Origin: Deltaproteobacteria bacterium
GTDB taxonomy: Bacteria > Desulfobacterota > Desulfomonilia > UBA1062
DNA length: 63,190 nucleotides
NCBI GenBank assembly: GCA_018436855.1
Contig: JAHDKO010000097.1
Span: forward strand, 1 to 63,190
Direction: 5' to 3'
Part shown: positions 25,704 through 34,262 of the stretch, one piece after another
Layout of the letters: every line of letters begins with the position of its first letter
Numbering within the stretch: the stretch's first letter is position 1
Notes under the pieces: generated by a model
What the model was told of the DNA's origin: nothing
What the model saw: the letters and a program-made list of their open reading frames with translations, nothing else
Database searches by the model: none
Made by a program: the position numbers and the translations under genes

Positions 25704-26765
25704 ATGACAGCGCATCACGACAACACCCGAATGATTCACGTGGGGGCGGTTCCCGTGGGGGGAGGCGCTCCCGTGACCATCCAGTCCATGACCAACACCG
25801 ACACCCGGGACGTAGGCAAGACCGTCTCCCAGATCCATGCCCTCGAACGGGCCGGATGCGAGATTGTGCGGGTGAGCGTGCCGGACGCAGAATCCGCGGG
25901 CGCCTTTCGCGAGATAAAGCAGGCGGCGCATATCCCGGTCATCGCGGACATCCATTTCGATTACCGGCTCGCGATTGCCGCCATCGAGAACGGGGCGGAC
26001 GGGATCCGGATCAACCCCGGGAACATCGGGCGCACGGAGAAGGTGGAGGCTGTGGCGCGCGCGGCGATCCAGGCCGGGATTCCCATACGGGTCGGGGTGA
26101 ATCTGGGTTCGGTGAAGAAGCGGGTCCTCGATGCCCACGGCGGCGACCGGGTGGGTGCCCTGGTGGAAAACGCGGCCGAGTACGTGCGCATGCTCGAGGA
26201 CATGGGCGTGGGCTCGCTCAAGGTCTCCTTGAAGTCGTCCGATGTGCTGGAGACGCTGGACGCCTACCGGCGGTTCTCCCGGATCAGCTCGTGGCCGCTG
26301 CATCTGGGGGTCACGGAGGCGGGCACACTCTTTTCCGGGCTCATCCGTTCCTCGGTGGGGATCGGAGCGCTCCTTTTGGAGGGGATCGGCGACACCATCC
26401 GGATATCGCTCTGTGCAGACCCCGTCCAGGAGGTTATGGCAGGCAGGGTGCTGCTGGAGAGCATCGGGCTCAGGAAGGAAGGCGTCAGGGTGATCGCCTG
26501 CCCCACCTGTGCGCGGACGAACGGTGACGTGGCGGGCATCGCACTGAAGGTGGAGGACGCGCTCAAGGATGTAAAGAAGCACCTGGTGGTGGCGGTCATG
26601 GGGTGCGTGGTGAACGGCCCCGGAGAGGCCCGGATCGCCGACCTCGGGGTTGCCTGCGACAGGGAGGGCGCCATGCTCTTCGTTCACGGCACGCCCGTGC
26701 GGCACATTGAGGCCTCTGAAATAGTACAGACACTCGTGGACGAGGTGGAAAAGGAGATATCGTAA
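25704..26765 (+). CDS. ispG: 4-hydroxy-3-methylbut-2-en-1-yl diphosphate synthase
   Basis: A 353-residue enzyme of the MEP isoprenoid pathway. It converts 2-C-methyl-erythritol 2,4-cyclodiphosphate to HMBPP using a [4Fe-4S] cluster. Cluster ligands are visible: C266 and C269 in ACPTCAR, C301 in MGCVVNGPGE and E308. The N-terminal barrel has VTIQSMTNTDTRDV and NPGNIG. ATG 25704 gives the standard length; there is no Shine-Dalgarno. Its stop is immediately followed by the proS start (TAA then ATG), so ispG-proS-spoT is one transcription unit. Confidence 0.96.
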   Translation: MTAHHDNTRMIHVGAVPVGGGAPVTIQSMTNTDTRDVGKTVSQIHALERAGCEIVRVSVPDAESAGAFREIKQAAHIPVIADIHFDYRLAIAAIENGADGIRINPGNIGRTEKVEAVARAAIQAGIPIRVGVNLGSVKKRVLDAHGGDRVGALVENAAEYVRMLEDMGVGSLKVSLKSSDVLETLDAYRRFSRISSWPLHLGVTEAGTLFSGLIRSSVGIGALLLEGIGDTIRISLCADPVQEVMAGRVLLESIGLRKEGVRVIACPTCARTNGDVAGIALKVEDALKDVKKHLVVAVMGCVVNGPGEARIADLGVACDREGAMLFVHGTPVRHIEASEIVQTLVDEVEKEIS

Positions 26766-28490
26766 ATGAAATGGTCATCGCTGTTTTTGCACTCGCACAA
26801 GGAAGATCCCCGCGAGGCCGAGGTCATCAGCCACAAGCTCATGCTCAGGGGCGCCATGATCAAGAGGCTCGCTTCAGGCATCTATTCCTGGCTCCCCTAC
26901 GGGCTCAAGGCCCTGCGAAAGGTGGAGAACATCATCCGTGAAGAGATGGACCAGGCAGGCGCCCAGGAGGTCCTGATGCCGGCGGTGCAGCCCGCCGAGA
27001 TCTGGAAGGAGAGCGGCAGGTGGGAGTTCTACGGCAAGGAGCTTCTGAGGTTCACCGACCGCAAGGGCGGGGAGTTCGCCATGGGCCCCACGCACGAGGA
27101 GGTCATCACCACCATCGTCCGCGACGAGGTGCGTTCCTACCGGGATCTCCCCATCAACCTCTACCAGATCCAGACCAAGTTCCGTGACGAGATCCGGCCC
27201 CGCTTCGGCGTGATGCGCTCCCGCGAGTTCATCATGAAGGATGCCTACTCCTTCGACACCGATGAAGAAGGGGCCGCGAAGAGCTACGACGCCATGCGCA
27301 GGGCATACGAGCGCATCTTCAGCAGGTGCGGGCTCAGGTTCAAGGCCGTGGAGGCGGAGTCCGGACCCATCGGGGGCAGCTACTCCCACGAGTTCATGGT
27401 CCTGGCCTCCACGGGCGAGGATGTCATCCTGAGCTGCCCCTCGTGCAGCTATGCCGCGAACCTCGAGAAGGCGGAGATCGCCGCCCCGGCCGAGCCGGCG
27501 TTCCGGCAGGCCCCTGCAGGCAGCCCGGAGAAGGTGAGGACCCCGGACGTCAGAACCATCGAAGAGGTCTGCGGGTTCCTGGGCGTTACCCCGCAAGAGC
27601 TCGTCAAGACGCTCATTTACGATACCGGCAAGGGAGTGGTGGCCGCACTGGTGCGGGGAGACCACGAGGTGAACGAGGCCAAGCTCAAACGCGCCGTGGG
27701 GTGCGAGAGCCTGGAGCTGGCCGACGAGGCGGCCATAGAGAAGCACACAGGAGCCCCGCGCGGGTTTGCCGGGCCGGTGAACCTGCCCGTGCAGATCGTC
27801 GCCGACTACGGGCTCCTGGACGCAGGCCCCTACGTGACCGGTGCCAACGAGGAAGATCATCACCTCACGAACGTCTGGCTCTCCCGGGATGCGAAGGTGG
27901 ACCAGGTCGCCGATATCCGCAACGCCGGGAAAGGCGATCTCTGTCCCCGGTGCGGGCAGGCGCCTCTGGACGACATACGGGGAATCGAGGTCGGGCACAT
28001 CTTCAAGCTGGGCACCAAGTATTCCAATGCCATGAACGCCGCCTTCCTGGACGAGGGCGGCGAGCAGCGGCCCATCATCATGGGGTGCTACGGCATCGGC
28101 GTGGGCCGGGTGCTGGCCGCGGCCATCGAGCAGTACGCCGACGAGAACGGGATGGTGCTTCCCGTTTCCCTTGCCCCGTACCCGGTTGTGGTTCTTCCCG
28201 TGAACGTGGGTGAAGAGGAAGTCATGGGTGCTGCATCAAAAATATATGAAGAGCTCACGGCCCGCGGGGTCGATGCCCTTCTGGACGACCGGGATGCGCG
28301 TCCCGGTGTGAAGTTCATGGATGCGGATCTCATCGGCGCACCCTACCGGGTTACCGTGGGCATGCGGGGGCTCAAGGAAGGGGTCGTGGAGATCAAGGAG
28401 CGTGCAACCGGGACAGTGGAAAAGATCAGGGTCGACGAGGCTGTTGACTACTGTATGGCGAAGACCAAAGAGGCAGGAAGCGATTATTGA
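26766..28490 (+). CDS. proS: Prolyl-tRNA synthetase (bacterial type with editing domain)
   Basis: A 574-residue class II synthetase that charges tRNA-Pro. Class II motif regions are present: FAMGPTHEEVITTIVRDEVRSYRDLPINLYQIQTKFRDE... (motif 2 region) and GCYGIGVGRVLAAAIEQ (motif 3). Between them, at about residues 240-400, is the YbaK-like editing insertion (VKTLIYDTGKGVVAALVRGDHEVNEAKL). The C-terminal anticodon-binding domain begins near LAPYPVVVLPVN. Directly abuts ispG and overlaps spoT by four bases. Confidence 0.97.
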   Translation: MKWSSLFLHSHKEDPREAEVISHKLMLRGAMIKRLASGIYSWLPYGLKALRKVENIIREEMDQAGAQEVLMPAVQPAEIWKESGRWEFYGKELLRFTDRKGGEFAMGPTHEEVITTIVRDEVRSYRDLPINLYQIQTKFRDEIRPRFGVMRSREFIMKDAYSFDTDEEGAAKSYDAMRRAYERIFSRCGLRFKAVEAESGPIGGSYSHEFMVLASTGEDVILSCPSCSYAANLEKAEIAAPAEPAFRQAPAGSPEKVRTPDVRTIEEVCGFLGVTPQELVKTLIYDTGKGVVAALVRGDHEVNEAKLKRAVGCESLELADEAAIEKHTGAPRGFAGPVNLPVQIVADYGLLDAGPYVTGANEEDHHLTNVWLSRDAKVDQVADIRNAGKGDLCPRCGQAPLDDIRGIEVGHIFKLGTKYSNAMNAAFLDEGGEQRPIIMGCYGIGVGRVLAAAIEQYADENGMVLPVSLAPYPVVVLPVNVGEEEVMGAASKIYEELTARGVDALLDDRDARPGVKFMDADLIGAPYRVTVGMRGLKEGVVEIKERATGTVEKIRVDEAVDYCMAKTKEAGSDY

Positions 28491-30592
28491 CGGTACGGAT
28501 AAACGACATTCTTGAAGAGGTGTCGGGGTACATCCCCGACGCGGACACCAGGATCATTGAAAAGGCATACGTGTTTTCGGCGCGCGTGCACCAGGGCCAG
28601 ACGCGCCTGAGCGGCGAGCCCTACCTCAACCATCCCCTGGAGGTCGCCTATCTCATCGCCCAGATGCACCTGGACGTGACCGCGGTGGCGGCGGCCCTTC
28701 TCCACGACACCATCGAAGACTCGCTCACCAAGGTGGAGGATATCGCCGCAGGCTTCGGGGATGAGGTCGCCCAGGTGGTGGACGGTCTCACCAAGATCTC
28801 CAAGATCGACTTCCGCTCCGAAGAGGAGCAGCAGGCGGAGAATTTCCGCAAGATGATCCTGGCCATGAGCAAAGACCTGCGGATCCTCCTGATCAAGCTC
28901 ACCGACCGGCTGCACAACATGCGGACCCTGCAGTATCACAAGCCCAAGTCCCAGGAGCGGATCGCCCGCGAGACCCTGGAGATCTACGCCCCGCTCGCGA
29001 ACAGGCTCGGCATCCACTGGCTCCAGATCGAGCTGGAGGAGCTGAGCCTGAAGTATCTCGACCCCACGGGGTACAAGACGCTCAAGGCCAAGCTCGAAGA
29101 TATCGAGAAGGCCAAGGAGGCCTACCTGACCGAGGTGATGGGCCAGATACGGTCCAAGCTCGAGAGCGTGGGGATCAATGCCGAGGTCAAGGGCAGGATC
29201 AAGCACGTCTACAGCGTGTACCAGAAGCTCAGGAAGCAGGGCATACCCTTCGAGGACGTGTACGACGTCATGGGCATGCGGATCATCGTCTCGAGCGTGG
29301 CCGAGTGCTACGAGGCGCTCGGGATCATCCATTCCATCTGGAAGCCCATCCAGTCGCGCATCAAGGATTTCATCGCCATGCCCAAGGCGAACATGTACCA
29401 GTCGCTGCACACCACCGTGTTCGGGCCAGGCGGCGACCGGATCGAGATCCAGATCCGCACCCGGGAGATGGATTACATCGCCAACGAGGGCATCGCGGCC
29501 CACTGGCGCTACAAGGACGGCATGCAGATCAGCGATCACGAGGGAGAGAAGCTCTCCTGGCTCCGGCAGCTCCTGGAGTGGCAGAAGGAGCTCAAGGACC
29601 CGCACGAGTTCCTCCAGAGTGTCAAGATCGACCTCTATCCGGAGGACGTCTATGTCTTCACCCCCAAGGGAGAGGTGAAGCGGTTCCCCGTGGGGGCCAC
29701 GCCCCTGGATTTCGCCTACAGCGTGCACACCCAGCTGGGGAATCAGTGCATGGGCGCCAAGGTCAACGGGAAGATCGTACCGTTAAGGTACAAGCTCAAC
29801 AGCGGGGACGTGATCGAGATTCTGCGTTCTTCCAAGCAGCACCCGGGCAAGGACTGGCTCCGCATCGCCAAGACCTCGCGCGCCAAGACCAAGATCAAGG
29901 CATGGCTCAGGGCCCAGGAAAACGAGCAGAGCATCGCACTGGGCAGGGAGATCCTGGAGAAGCGCATCAGGAGTCTGCATCTGGGCAAGGAGGCAGACTA
30001 CGAGGCCATGGCCAAGGACTTCTCCTTCCCGGATACGGATGCCTTCTTCATGGCGATCGGGTTCGGCAGGCTCTCCGTCAACCAGGTGATCCACCGGATC
30101 GCGCCCGAAGAGCAGAAAAAGGCGCCCAAGCAGCAGGTGCAGAAGAAGAGGCAGGACTCATCGGGCATCGTGGTCAAGGGGGTGGAGGACCTCCTCGTGC
30201 GGTATGCCAAATGCTGCAGGCCTATCCCGGGTGACGAGGTGGTGGGGTTCATCACCCGGGGCAGGGGCATCACCGTTCACCGCAATGGCTGCCCGTATGT
30301 GATGGAGATCGATCCCAGGCGGCTCATTCCCGTTGAATGGGACAAGAATTTCTCGGAGAACCACGAGATCGAATTCACGGTGATGTGCGCGGACAAGCCG
30401 GGCATGCTGGGTTCGGTCACCGCGGCCATCGGCACCCGCAACGTCAATATCATCCACATGAAGGCCTATCCCGTGGCGAACGGCAGCGCCATGTGCGTCT
30501 TCAGGGTCACGGTCAAGAGCCTCTCCGAGCTCAGGGATCTCTTCAGCGATATCCGCAGGCTCAAGGGCGTGGAGAGGATCGAGCGGCACTGA
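28487..30592 (+). CDS. spoT: Bifunctional (p)ppGpp synthetase/hydrolase (RelA/SpoT homologue)
   Basis: 701 residues with all Rsh domains in order. The HD hydrolase domain (about 20-200) has YLNHPLEV and LLHDTIEDS; the synthetase domain (about 230-370) has RIKDFIAMPKANMYQSLHTTV; TGS (about 390-450) begins DVYVFTPKGEVKRFPVGATPLDFAY; a C-terminal ACT domain covers about 625-701. The RxKD motif in the synthetase is that of bifunctional enzymes rather than RelA-only enzymes. Start is TTG 28487, whose last bases form the proS stop (TTGA overlap); no later start keeps the HD domain intact. It sets the stringent-response alarmone level in the cytoplasm. Confidence 0.95.
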   Translation: MTVRINDILEEVSGYIPDADTRIIEKAYVFSARVHQGQTRLSGEPYLNHPLEVAYLIAQMHLDVTAVAAALLHDTIEDSLTKVEDIAAGFGDEVAQVVDGLTKISKIDFRSEEEQQAENFRKMILAMSKDLRILLIKLTDRLHNMRTLQYHKPKSQERIARETLEIYAPLANRLGIHWLQIELEELSLKYLDPTGYKTLKAKLEDIEKAKEAYLTEVMGQIRSKLESVGINAEVKGRIKHVYSVYQKLRKQGIPFEDVYDVMGMRIIVSSVAECYEALGIIHSIWKPIQSRIKDFIAMPKANMYQSLHTTVFGPGGDRIEIQIRTREMDYIANEGIAAHWRYKDGMQISDHEGEKLSWLRQLLEWQKELKDPHEFLQSVKIDLYPEDVYVFTPKGEVKRFPVGATPLDFAYSVHTQLGNQCMGAKVNGKIVPLRYKLNSGDVIEILRSSKQHPGKDWLRIAKTSRAKTKIKAWLRAQENEQSIALGREILEKRIRSLHLGKEADYEAMAKDFSFPDTDAFFMAIGFGRLSVNQVIHRIAPEEQKKAPKQQVQKKRQDSSGIVVKGVEDLLVRYAKCCRPIPGDEVVGFITRGRGITVHRNGCPYVMEIDPRRLIPVEWDKNFSENHEIEFTVMCADKPGMLGSVTAAIGTRNVNIIHMKAYPVANGSAMCVFRVTVKSLSELRDLFSDIRRLKGVERIERH

Positions 30593-30608
30593 AAGAGACC
30601 CGCGCCGT

Positions 30609-31091
30609 CTACAGCTGGGCCCTGATCTTCTCGATGATGTTTCCTTCCAGCGTTTTTTTGGAAATGCACTCGTGCCATTCCTGGGACACGTTCCTGTCGT
30701 ATGCCTCGATATGCGCGGTGATTTTTACCTTGGTGCTCATATCGTTGATGGAGGTCACGAGAATGCTCAGGGTATATCCGGCCTGCGACCAGATGGCCAG
30801 CCGTGCGGCCGAGGGCTTCTCCGCGATGGCTTCGATCTCGTAGTGCGCCTGGGGCCCCACCGAATAGTTGACGAACTTGGTCGTGATCACACCCCTGCCC
30901 TTGTCTATGGAATCGATGGGAATCGACTCCGCATTCAGGGTCGTGACCACGGTGTCCCAGACCTTGTCGAAGCGGGCGAGATAAAACGCCGTATCATCCT
31001 TGAAGGCCGGTGCTGCCTGTTTCGGGGCGGAAGCACAGCCGGTTGCGAGAAATACCGCCAGCAACACCGAGAGGTAAAACTTCGTTTTCAT
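30609..31091 (-). CDS. Small lipoprotein of unknown function
   Basis: A 160-residue lipoprotein. ATG 31091 with GAGGAG upstream is preferred to a 54-base longer start. The signal ends in lipobox LATGC (Cys 19). The mature part (DTAFYLARFDKVWDTVVTTLNAESIPIDSIDKGRGVITT...) resembles the alpha/beta fold of NlpC/BamC-like or DUF-type lipoproteins that begin with a W-D-x-V helix and a strand ending in IxT; no firm family is assigned. An extended -10 promoter lies at 31151-31159. It converges with spoT, 16 bases between the stop codons. Confidence 0.8.
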   Translation of the reverse strand: MKTKFYLSVLLAVFLATGCASAPKQAAPAFKDDTAFYLARFDKVWDTVVTTLNAESIPIDSIDKGRGVITTKFVNYSVGPQAHYEIEAIAEKPSAARLAIWSQAGYTLSILVTSINDMSTKVKITAHIEAYDRNVSQEWHECISKKTLEGNIIEKIRAQL

Positions 31092-31150
31092 TGCGCGTCT
31101 CCTCATTGCAATCAATCGTGCACGAGACGGATTCTCGTGGAACATAGAAC

Positions 31151-31159
31151 ATTATAGCA
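31151..31159 (-). promoter_or_regulatory. Extended -10 promoter of the small lipoprotein gene
   Basis: On the minus strand TGCTATAAT: a perfect -10 (31151-31156) with TG extension. No good -35 is present, as usual for extended -10 promoters. The predicted leader is about 50 bases. Confidence 0.6.
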
Positions 31160-31430
31160 GAGAAACAAGGAAAAATATACCCGCATCTTGGGGTGCTTAC
31201 GTGCCACGTGCCCGCACGAAAGATTCCGGGGGCTGCTGCTGCATGTGCCTGCAGCCGATGCGCCGGGGCATGGTGAAGAAGACGGCCGGGAAAGAAACGG
31301 GCACGAACACGGTTGAGGGTCTGGTGAGCGAGTATGGGTCGCAACTAAGGCGCGCGGTTTTCGCGGGCATGGACGAGCATCGAACTCCCGGACCCGGGAC
31401 AGAAGAGGTGCCCTTTCGGCGCGGAGAAAT

Positions 31431-31460
31431 GAAAAAGGATGGCGCTTTACGCGTCATCCT
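31431..31460 (-). terminator. Intrinsic terminator downstream of rpmB
   Basis: On the minus strand, arms CGCGTCATCCT (complement of 31450-31460 reads AGGATGACGCG) and 31436-31444 form a hairpin with a small bulge, followed by TTTTTC (complement of 31431-31436). It lies about 65 bases past the rpmB stop, as expected for a tRNA-Leu-rpmB transcript. Confidence 0.65.
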
Positions 31461-31522
31461 GATCGTGGATATGAAGAAGTCTTGAAAAAACGGACAATTC
31501 CCTGATGCGTCCGCCCGGCGGA

Positions 31523-31717
31523 TCAGACCGAGTGTTTTTCCACCCTGCCCGACTTGATGCACTGGGTGCAGACAATGAGCCTTTTCGCGCCCTGCGCGGA
31601 GGAGACCCGTACCCGCTGCAGATTGGGAAGCCAGATCTTGCGCGTTTTGTTCATCGCATGAGAGACGTTATGTCCGATTTGCGGGCCCTTGCCGCATATT
31701 TCACATTTTCTCGACAT
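31523..31717 (-). CDS. rpmB: 50S ribosomal protein L28
   Basis: 64 residues, normal length. [25 protein letters not shown] is the typical L28 N-terminus and the four cysteines (C5, C8, and the CTQC pair at the C-terminus) suggest the zinc-binding form. It lies 38 bases downstream of tRNA-Leu(GAG), with no promoter between, so it is probably cotranscribed with the tRNA; a terminator follows. Confidence 0.95.
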   Translation of the reverse strand: MSRKCEICGKGPQIGHNVSHAMNKTRKIWLPNLQRVRVSSAQGAKRLIVCTQCIKSGRVEKHSV

Positions 31718-31755
31718 TGCCTTTTTTCACTCGCTTTCTATGGATATCGTATCTT

Positions 31756-31842
31756 TGGTGCCGAAGCCGGGATTTGAACCCGGACGGGCGTAGCCCACCA
31801 CCCCCTCAAGATGGCGTGTCTGCCAAATTCCACCACTTCGGC
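31756..31842 (-). tRNA. tRNA-Leu (anticodon GAG)
   Basis: An 87-base class II tRNA with encoded CCA. The acceptor stem pairs GCCGAAG with CTTCGGC. The anticodon stem is CCATC/GGTGG around the loop TTGAGGG, giving GAG for leucine CTC/CTT codons. A long variable arm (GGGC-TAC-GCCC type) and a T arm with GGTTCAAATCC are present. Promoter TTGACA-17-TATGAA lies upstream. Confidence 0.97.
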
Positions 31843-31856
31843 ATAATCTGTTGCTG

Positions 31857-31885
31857 TTCATAACAACCAAAGGTCTCAGTGTCAA
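31857..31885 (-). promoter_or_regulatory. Sigma-70 promoter of tRNA-Leu / rpmB
   Basis: On the minus strand TTGACA (31880-31885), a 17-base spacer and TATGAA (31857-31862), about 14 bases before the tRNA 5' end. A near-consensus housekeeping promoter. Confidence 0.75.
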
Positions 31886-32091
31886 TATGGAAAATTGCCC
31901 CTGTGACCCGCTACGCCGTCCTTTTCCAGGACCTTTGCCAAAGGGAGCGGGGGAGAAAAGAACGAAACGTGCCGGAGATTTTGCATCTGATCCTTGCGCC
32001 TGCGTGCTCCGGAGGGTCACTCTCCCTTGGATGCTGAAATTTTTCATGATTCGTAATTGATTCTGACCCCGCATTCTTTATTAGAGATATT

Positions 32092-32106
32092 ATTGTGAAA
32101 AACAAT
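32092..32106 (+). promoter_or_regulatory. Inverted repeat, operator candidate for oxygen-defence genes
   Basis: ATTGT-GAAAA-ACAAT, a perfect 5-base inverted repeat with 5-base centre, 38 bases upstream of the ferritin-like start and just after the weak promoter candidate. It could bind a redox-responsive repressor. The regulator is unknown. Confidence 0.3.
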
Positions 32107-32143
32107 CGAGTCCCACGACAGGGAGAGATACGGAGGAACATGC

Positions 32144-32626
32144 ATGCAAGGAACATTCAACGCGAACGAGGTTTTCCAGATGGCAATCGAGATCGAGAAG
32201 CGGGGAGCGGCATTTTATCGCGCTGCGTCCGATTTTTTCGACGACCCCGTGATAAAGGCTCTGCTCAAGGGCCTCTCGGAGATGGAACTGGAGCATGAGA
32301 GGGAGTTTGCCTCTCTTCGGGAGAGCATGACCCAGGACAGAGCCTATGCGAACGGGTATGATCCCGACGGGGTGGCTGCCGCATACCTGGGATCCCTGAC
32401 GAGCGGCGAGGTGTTCGACCGCGCCCTGTTCTTCACCGGGTCCGAGACCGTGGAAGAGGTGCTGAGAAAGGGAATCGAGGCTGAGAAAAACTCCATTATC
32501 CTCTACAACGGCCTGAAGGGCGTGGTCCCTGATGAGCTGGGCAGGGACAGGGTGGACCGGATCATTCGCGAGGAGATGAAACACCTGGTCGTTCTGGTCG
32601 AACGGCTCGGGTCATTGAAGGGATAA
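32144..32626 (+). CDS. Ferritin-like / rubrerythrin-like diiron protein
   Basis: A 160-residue four-helix protein. The first helix pair has MAIEIEKRGAAFYRAASD and MELEHEREFASL (E-x-x-H), the second IEAEKNSIILYNGL and IIREEMKHLVVLVERL (E-x-x-H), giving the two-helix-pair diiron ligand pattern of the ferritin-like superfamily. It lacks a rubredoxin domain. ATG 32144 has CGGAGG 7 bases upstream; ATG 32140 is out of frame. It is the first gene of the oxygen-defence cluster, 15 bases before the flavodiiron gene. Peroxide or oxygen reduction is the family role. Confidence 0.85.
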   Translation: MQGTFNANEVFQMAIEIEKRGAAFYRAASDFFDDPVIKALLKGLSEMELEHEREFASLRESMTQDRAYANGYDPDGVAAAYLGSLTSGEVFDRALFFTGSETVEEVLRKGIEAEKNSIILYNGLKGVVPDELGRDRVDRIIREEMKHLVVLVERLGSLKG

Positions 32627-32641
32627 AAGGAGACAGGGACC

Positions 32642-33844
32642 ATGGCGGAGATATTCCAGGCGGTGAAGATCAGCGAGAACGTCTACTGGGTGGGCGCTAT
32701 TGACTGGACGATCCGGGACTTCCATGGGTACACCACCAAGCGGGGGAGCACCTACAACGCCTATCTCATCATGGGCGAGAAGGTCACCCTGGTGGATACG
32801 GTGAAGGCCCCGTTCATGGGCGAGCTGCTCGCCCGCGTGGCGAGTGTGGTGGACCCGGGCAGGATCGACTACATCATATCAAACCACGCGGAGATGGATC
32901 ACACCGGATGCCTGCCGCAGGTCATCCATCAGGTGCACCCCGAGAAGGTCTTTGCCTCGGTAATGGGGGCAAAGGCCTTGAAGGAGCATTTCCGGACAGA
33001 TCTGGAGATCGTGCCGCTGAAGGACGGCCAGGACTTGAGCCTGGGGAACCTGAACCTTTCCTTCATGGAAACCCGGATGCTGCACTGGCCGGACAGTATG
33101 TTCACCTATCTTAAGGAAGACCGGCTTCTCTTTTCACAGGACGCCTTCGGCATGCACCTGGCCACCTCGGAGCGGTTTGCCGACGAGATCGATCAGTCGG
33201 TTCTCGATTACGAGGCCGCCACGTACTATGCCAACATCCTCCTTCCCTACTCGCCCCTGGTGATCAAGCTCCTGGACAGGGTGGGGAAGTCGGGCATCAC
33301 TATTTCGACCATCGCGCCCGATCACGGTCCGGTGTGGAGAACCGACCTGGCCCGGATCCTCTCCCACTATCAGACGTGGGCGGAGCAGCGGCCCGCAAAT
33401 AAGGCGGTGGTGCTCTACCACACCATGTGGCACAGCACCGAGATGATGGCCCGGGCCATCGAAGAGGGGCTTCGCACTGACATCACCCGGGTGAAGGTCA
33501 TGTCCATGGACGCGTTCCACCGCAGCGACGCGGCCTATGAGATCCTCGATGCGGGCGCGCTCATCGCCGGGTCCTCCACCCTGAACAACCAGATGCTTCC
33601 GTCCATGGCGGATGTGCTCACCTATCTCAAGGGCTTGAGACTCCGGAACCTCATGGGGGCGGCGTTTGGTTCATATGGGTGGAGCGGCGAGGCGCCGGAT
33701 CACATCAACGGCTTCCTTGCCGACATGGGGGTGGACCTTGTCAGGACCCCGGTCAAGGCCAAATATGTCCCTGATGACGATGCCCTCGAATCGTGTTATG
33801 AATTGGGCAGGACAATCGCCCTGAGACTCGGCAAGGTTATCTGA
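32642..33844 (+). CDS. FprA-family flavodiiron protein (rubredoxin:oxygen oxidoreductase type)
   Basis: A 400-residue A-type flavoprotein. The N-terminal beta-lactamase-like domain has the diiron ligands in SNHAEMDHTG (H-x-E-x-D-H) with further His at MLHWPDSMFTY and TIAPDHGPVW. The C-terminal flavodoxin domain begins near KAVVLYHTMWHSTEMMA with the FMN loop. These soluble enzymes reduce oxygen to water or nitric oxide to nitrous oxide, receiving electrons from rubredoxin, which is encoded 135 bases downstream. This is a protective oxidase of anaerobes. GGAGACAGGGACC precedes ATG 32642. Confidence 0.93.
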   Translation: MAEIFQAVKISENVYWVGAIDWTIRDFHGYTTKRGSTYNAYLIMGEKVTLVDTVKAPFMGELLARVASVVDPGRIDYIISNHAEMDHTGCLPQVIHQVHPEKVFASVMGAKALKEHFRTDLEIVPLKDGQDLSLGNLNLSFMETRMLHWPDSMFTYLKEDRLLFSQDAFGMHLATSERFADEIDQSVLDYEAATYYANILLPYSPLVIKLLDRVGKSGITISTIAPDHGPVWRTDLARILSHYQTWAEQRPANKAVVLYHTMWHSTEMMARAIEEGLRTDITRVKVMSMDAFHRSDAAYEILDAGALIAGSSTLNNQMLPSMADVLTYLKGLRLRNLMGAAFGSYGWSGEAPDHINGFLADMGVDLVRTPVKAKYVPDDDALESCYELGRTIALRLGKVI

Positions 33845-33979
33845 CAATGGAGGATGGAGCTAAAGGGGAGGACATGATGGCTTGCCCCGGGCTTAAGTCC
33901 CTTTCCGATTCGTGTTCCCGGATGCCGGGGCGTGCGCAGGCACCGGAGAAAAGCATAAGATTCCACTAGGGAGGATAAG

Positions 33980-34141
33980 ATGCAGAGATACGTATGTCAG
34001 GTTTGCGGGTACATATACGATCCGGACAAAGGCGACCCCGAGGGCGAGATCCCTCCCGGGACCTCCTTCGAGGCACTGCCCGAGGACTGGTTATGTCCGG
34101 TGTGCGGCGCCTCCAAGAGCGAGTTCGAGCCCGAGGCATGA
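33980..34141 (+). CDS. Rubredoxin
   Basis: A 53-residue one-iron protein. The two metal knuckles are [10 protein letters not shown] (C6, C9) and [12 protein letters not shown] (C39, C42); the conserved [19 protein letters not shown] core lies between. GGGAGGATAAG precedes ATG 33980. Following the flavodiiron gene, it is the expected electron donor for that enzyme and for the rubrerythrin encoded further on. Confidence 0.96.
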   Translation: MQRYVCQVCGYIYDPDKGDPEGEIPPGTSFEALPEDWLCPVCGASKSEFEPEA

Positions 34142-34262
34142 GGCCCCCCGCTCCTGGCGGCAGTGTGTCCACACGGAGAATTCTTCATGACGAAAGGCGG
34201 ATAGTGCGGATGATGGTGCAGACAACCCCGAAGACGGACTATAGCAGGGGGATTGACCGGCC

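Larger units (their letters stand above)
31092..31522. other. Intergenic region between lipoprotein gene and rpmB
   Basis: The left end carries the promoter of the lipoprotein gene (31151-31159, minus strand) and the right end the rpmB terminator (about 31431-31460, minus strand). An open frame on the plus strand at 31201-31485 runs through the terminator and has no ribosome site; it is not supported as a gene. Nothing else was recognised. Confidence 0.5.
31843..32143. other. Intergenic region between tRNA-Leu and the ferritin-like gene
   Basis: Holds the tRNA-Leu promoter on the minus strand and the upstream region of the ferritin-like gene on the plus strand. On the plus strand TTGATT (about 32057-32062) and TATTAG about 16 bases later are a weak promoter candidate. 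An inverted repeat follows at 32092-32106. No coding sequence is supported. Confidence 0.45.

Noticed and set aside
31201..31485. Plus-strand 94-codon frame in the gap before rpmB
   Set aside because: It runs through the likely rpmB terminator, has no ribosome site at its first start and no recognisable protein pattern.
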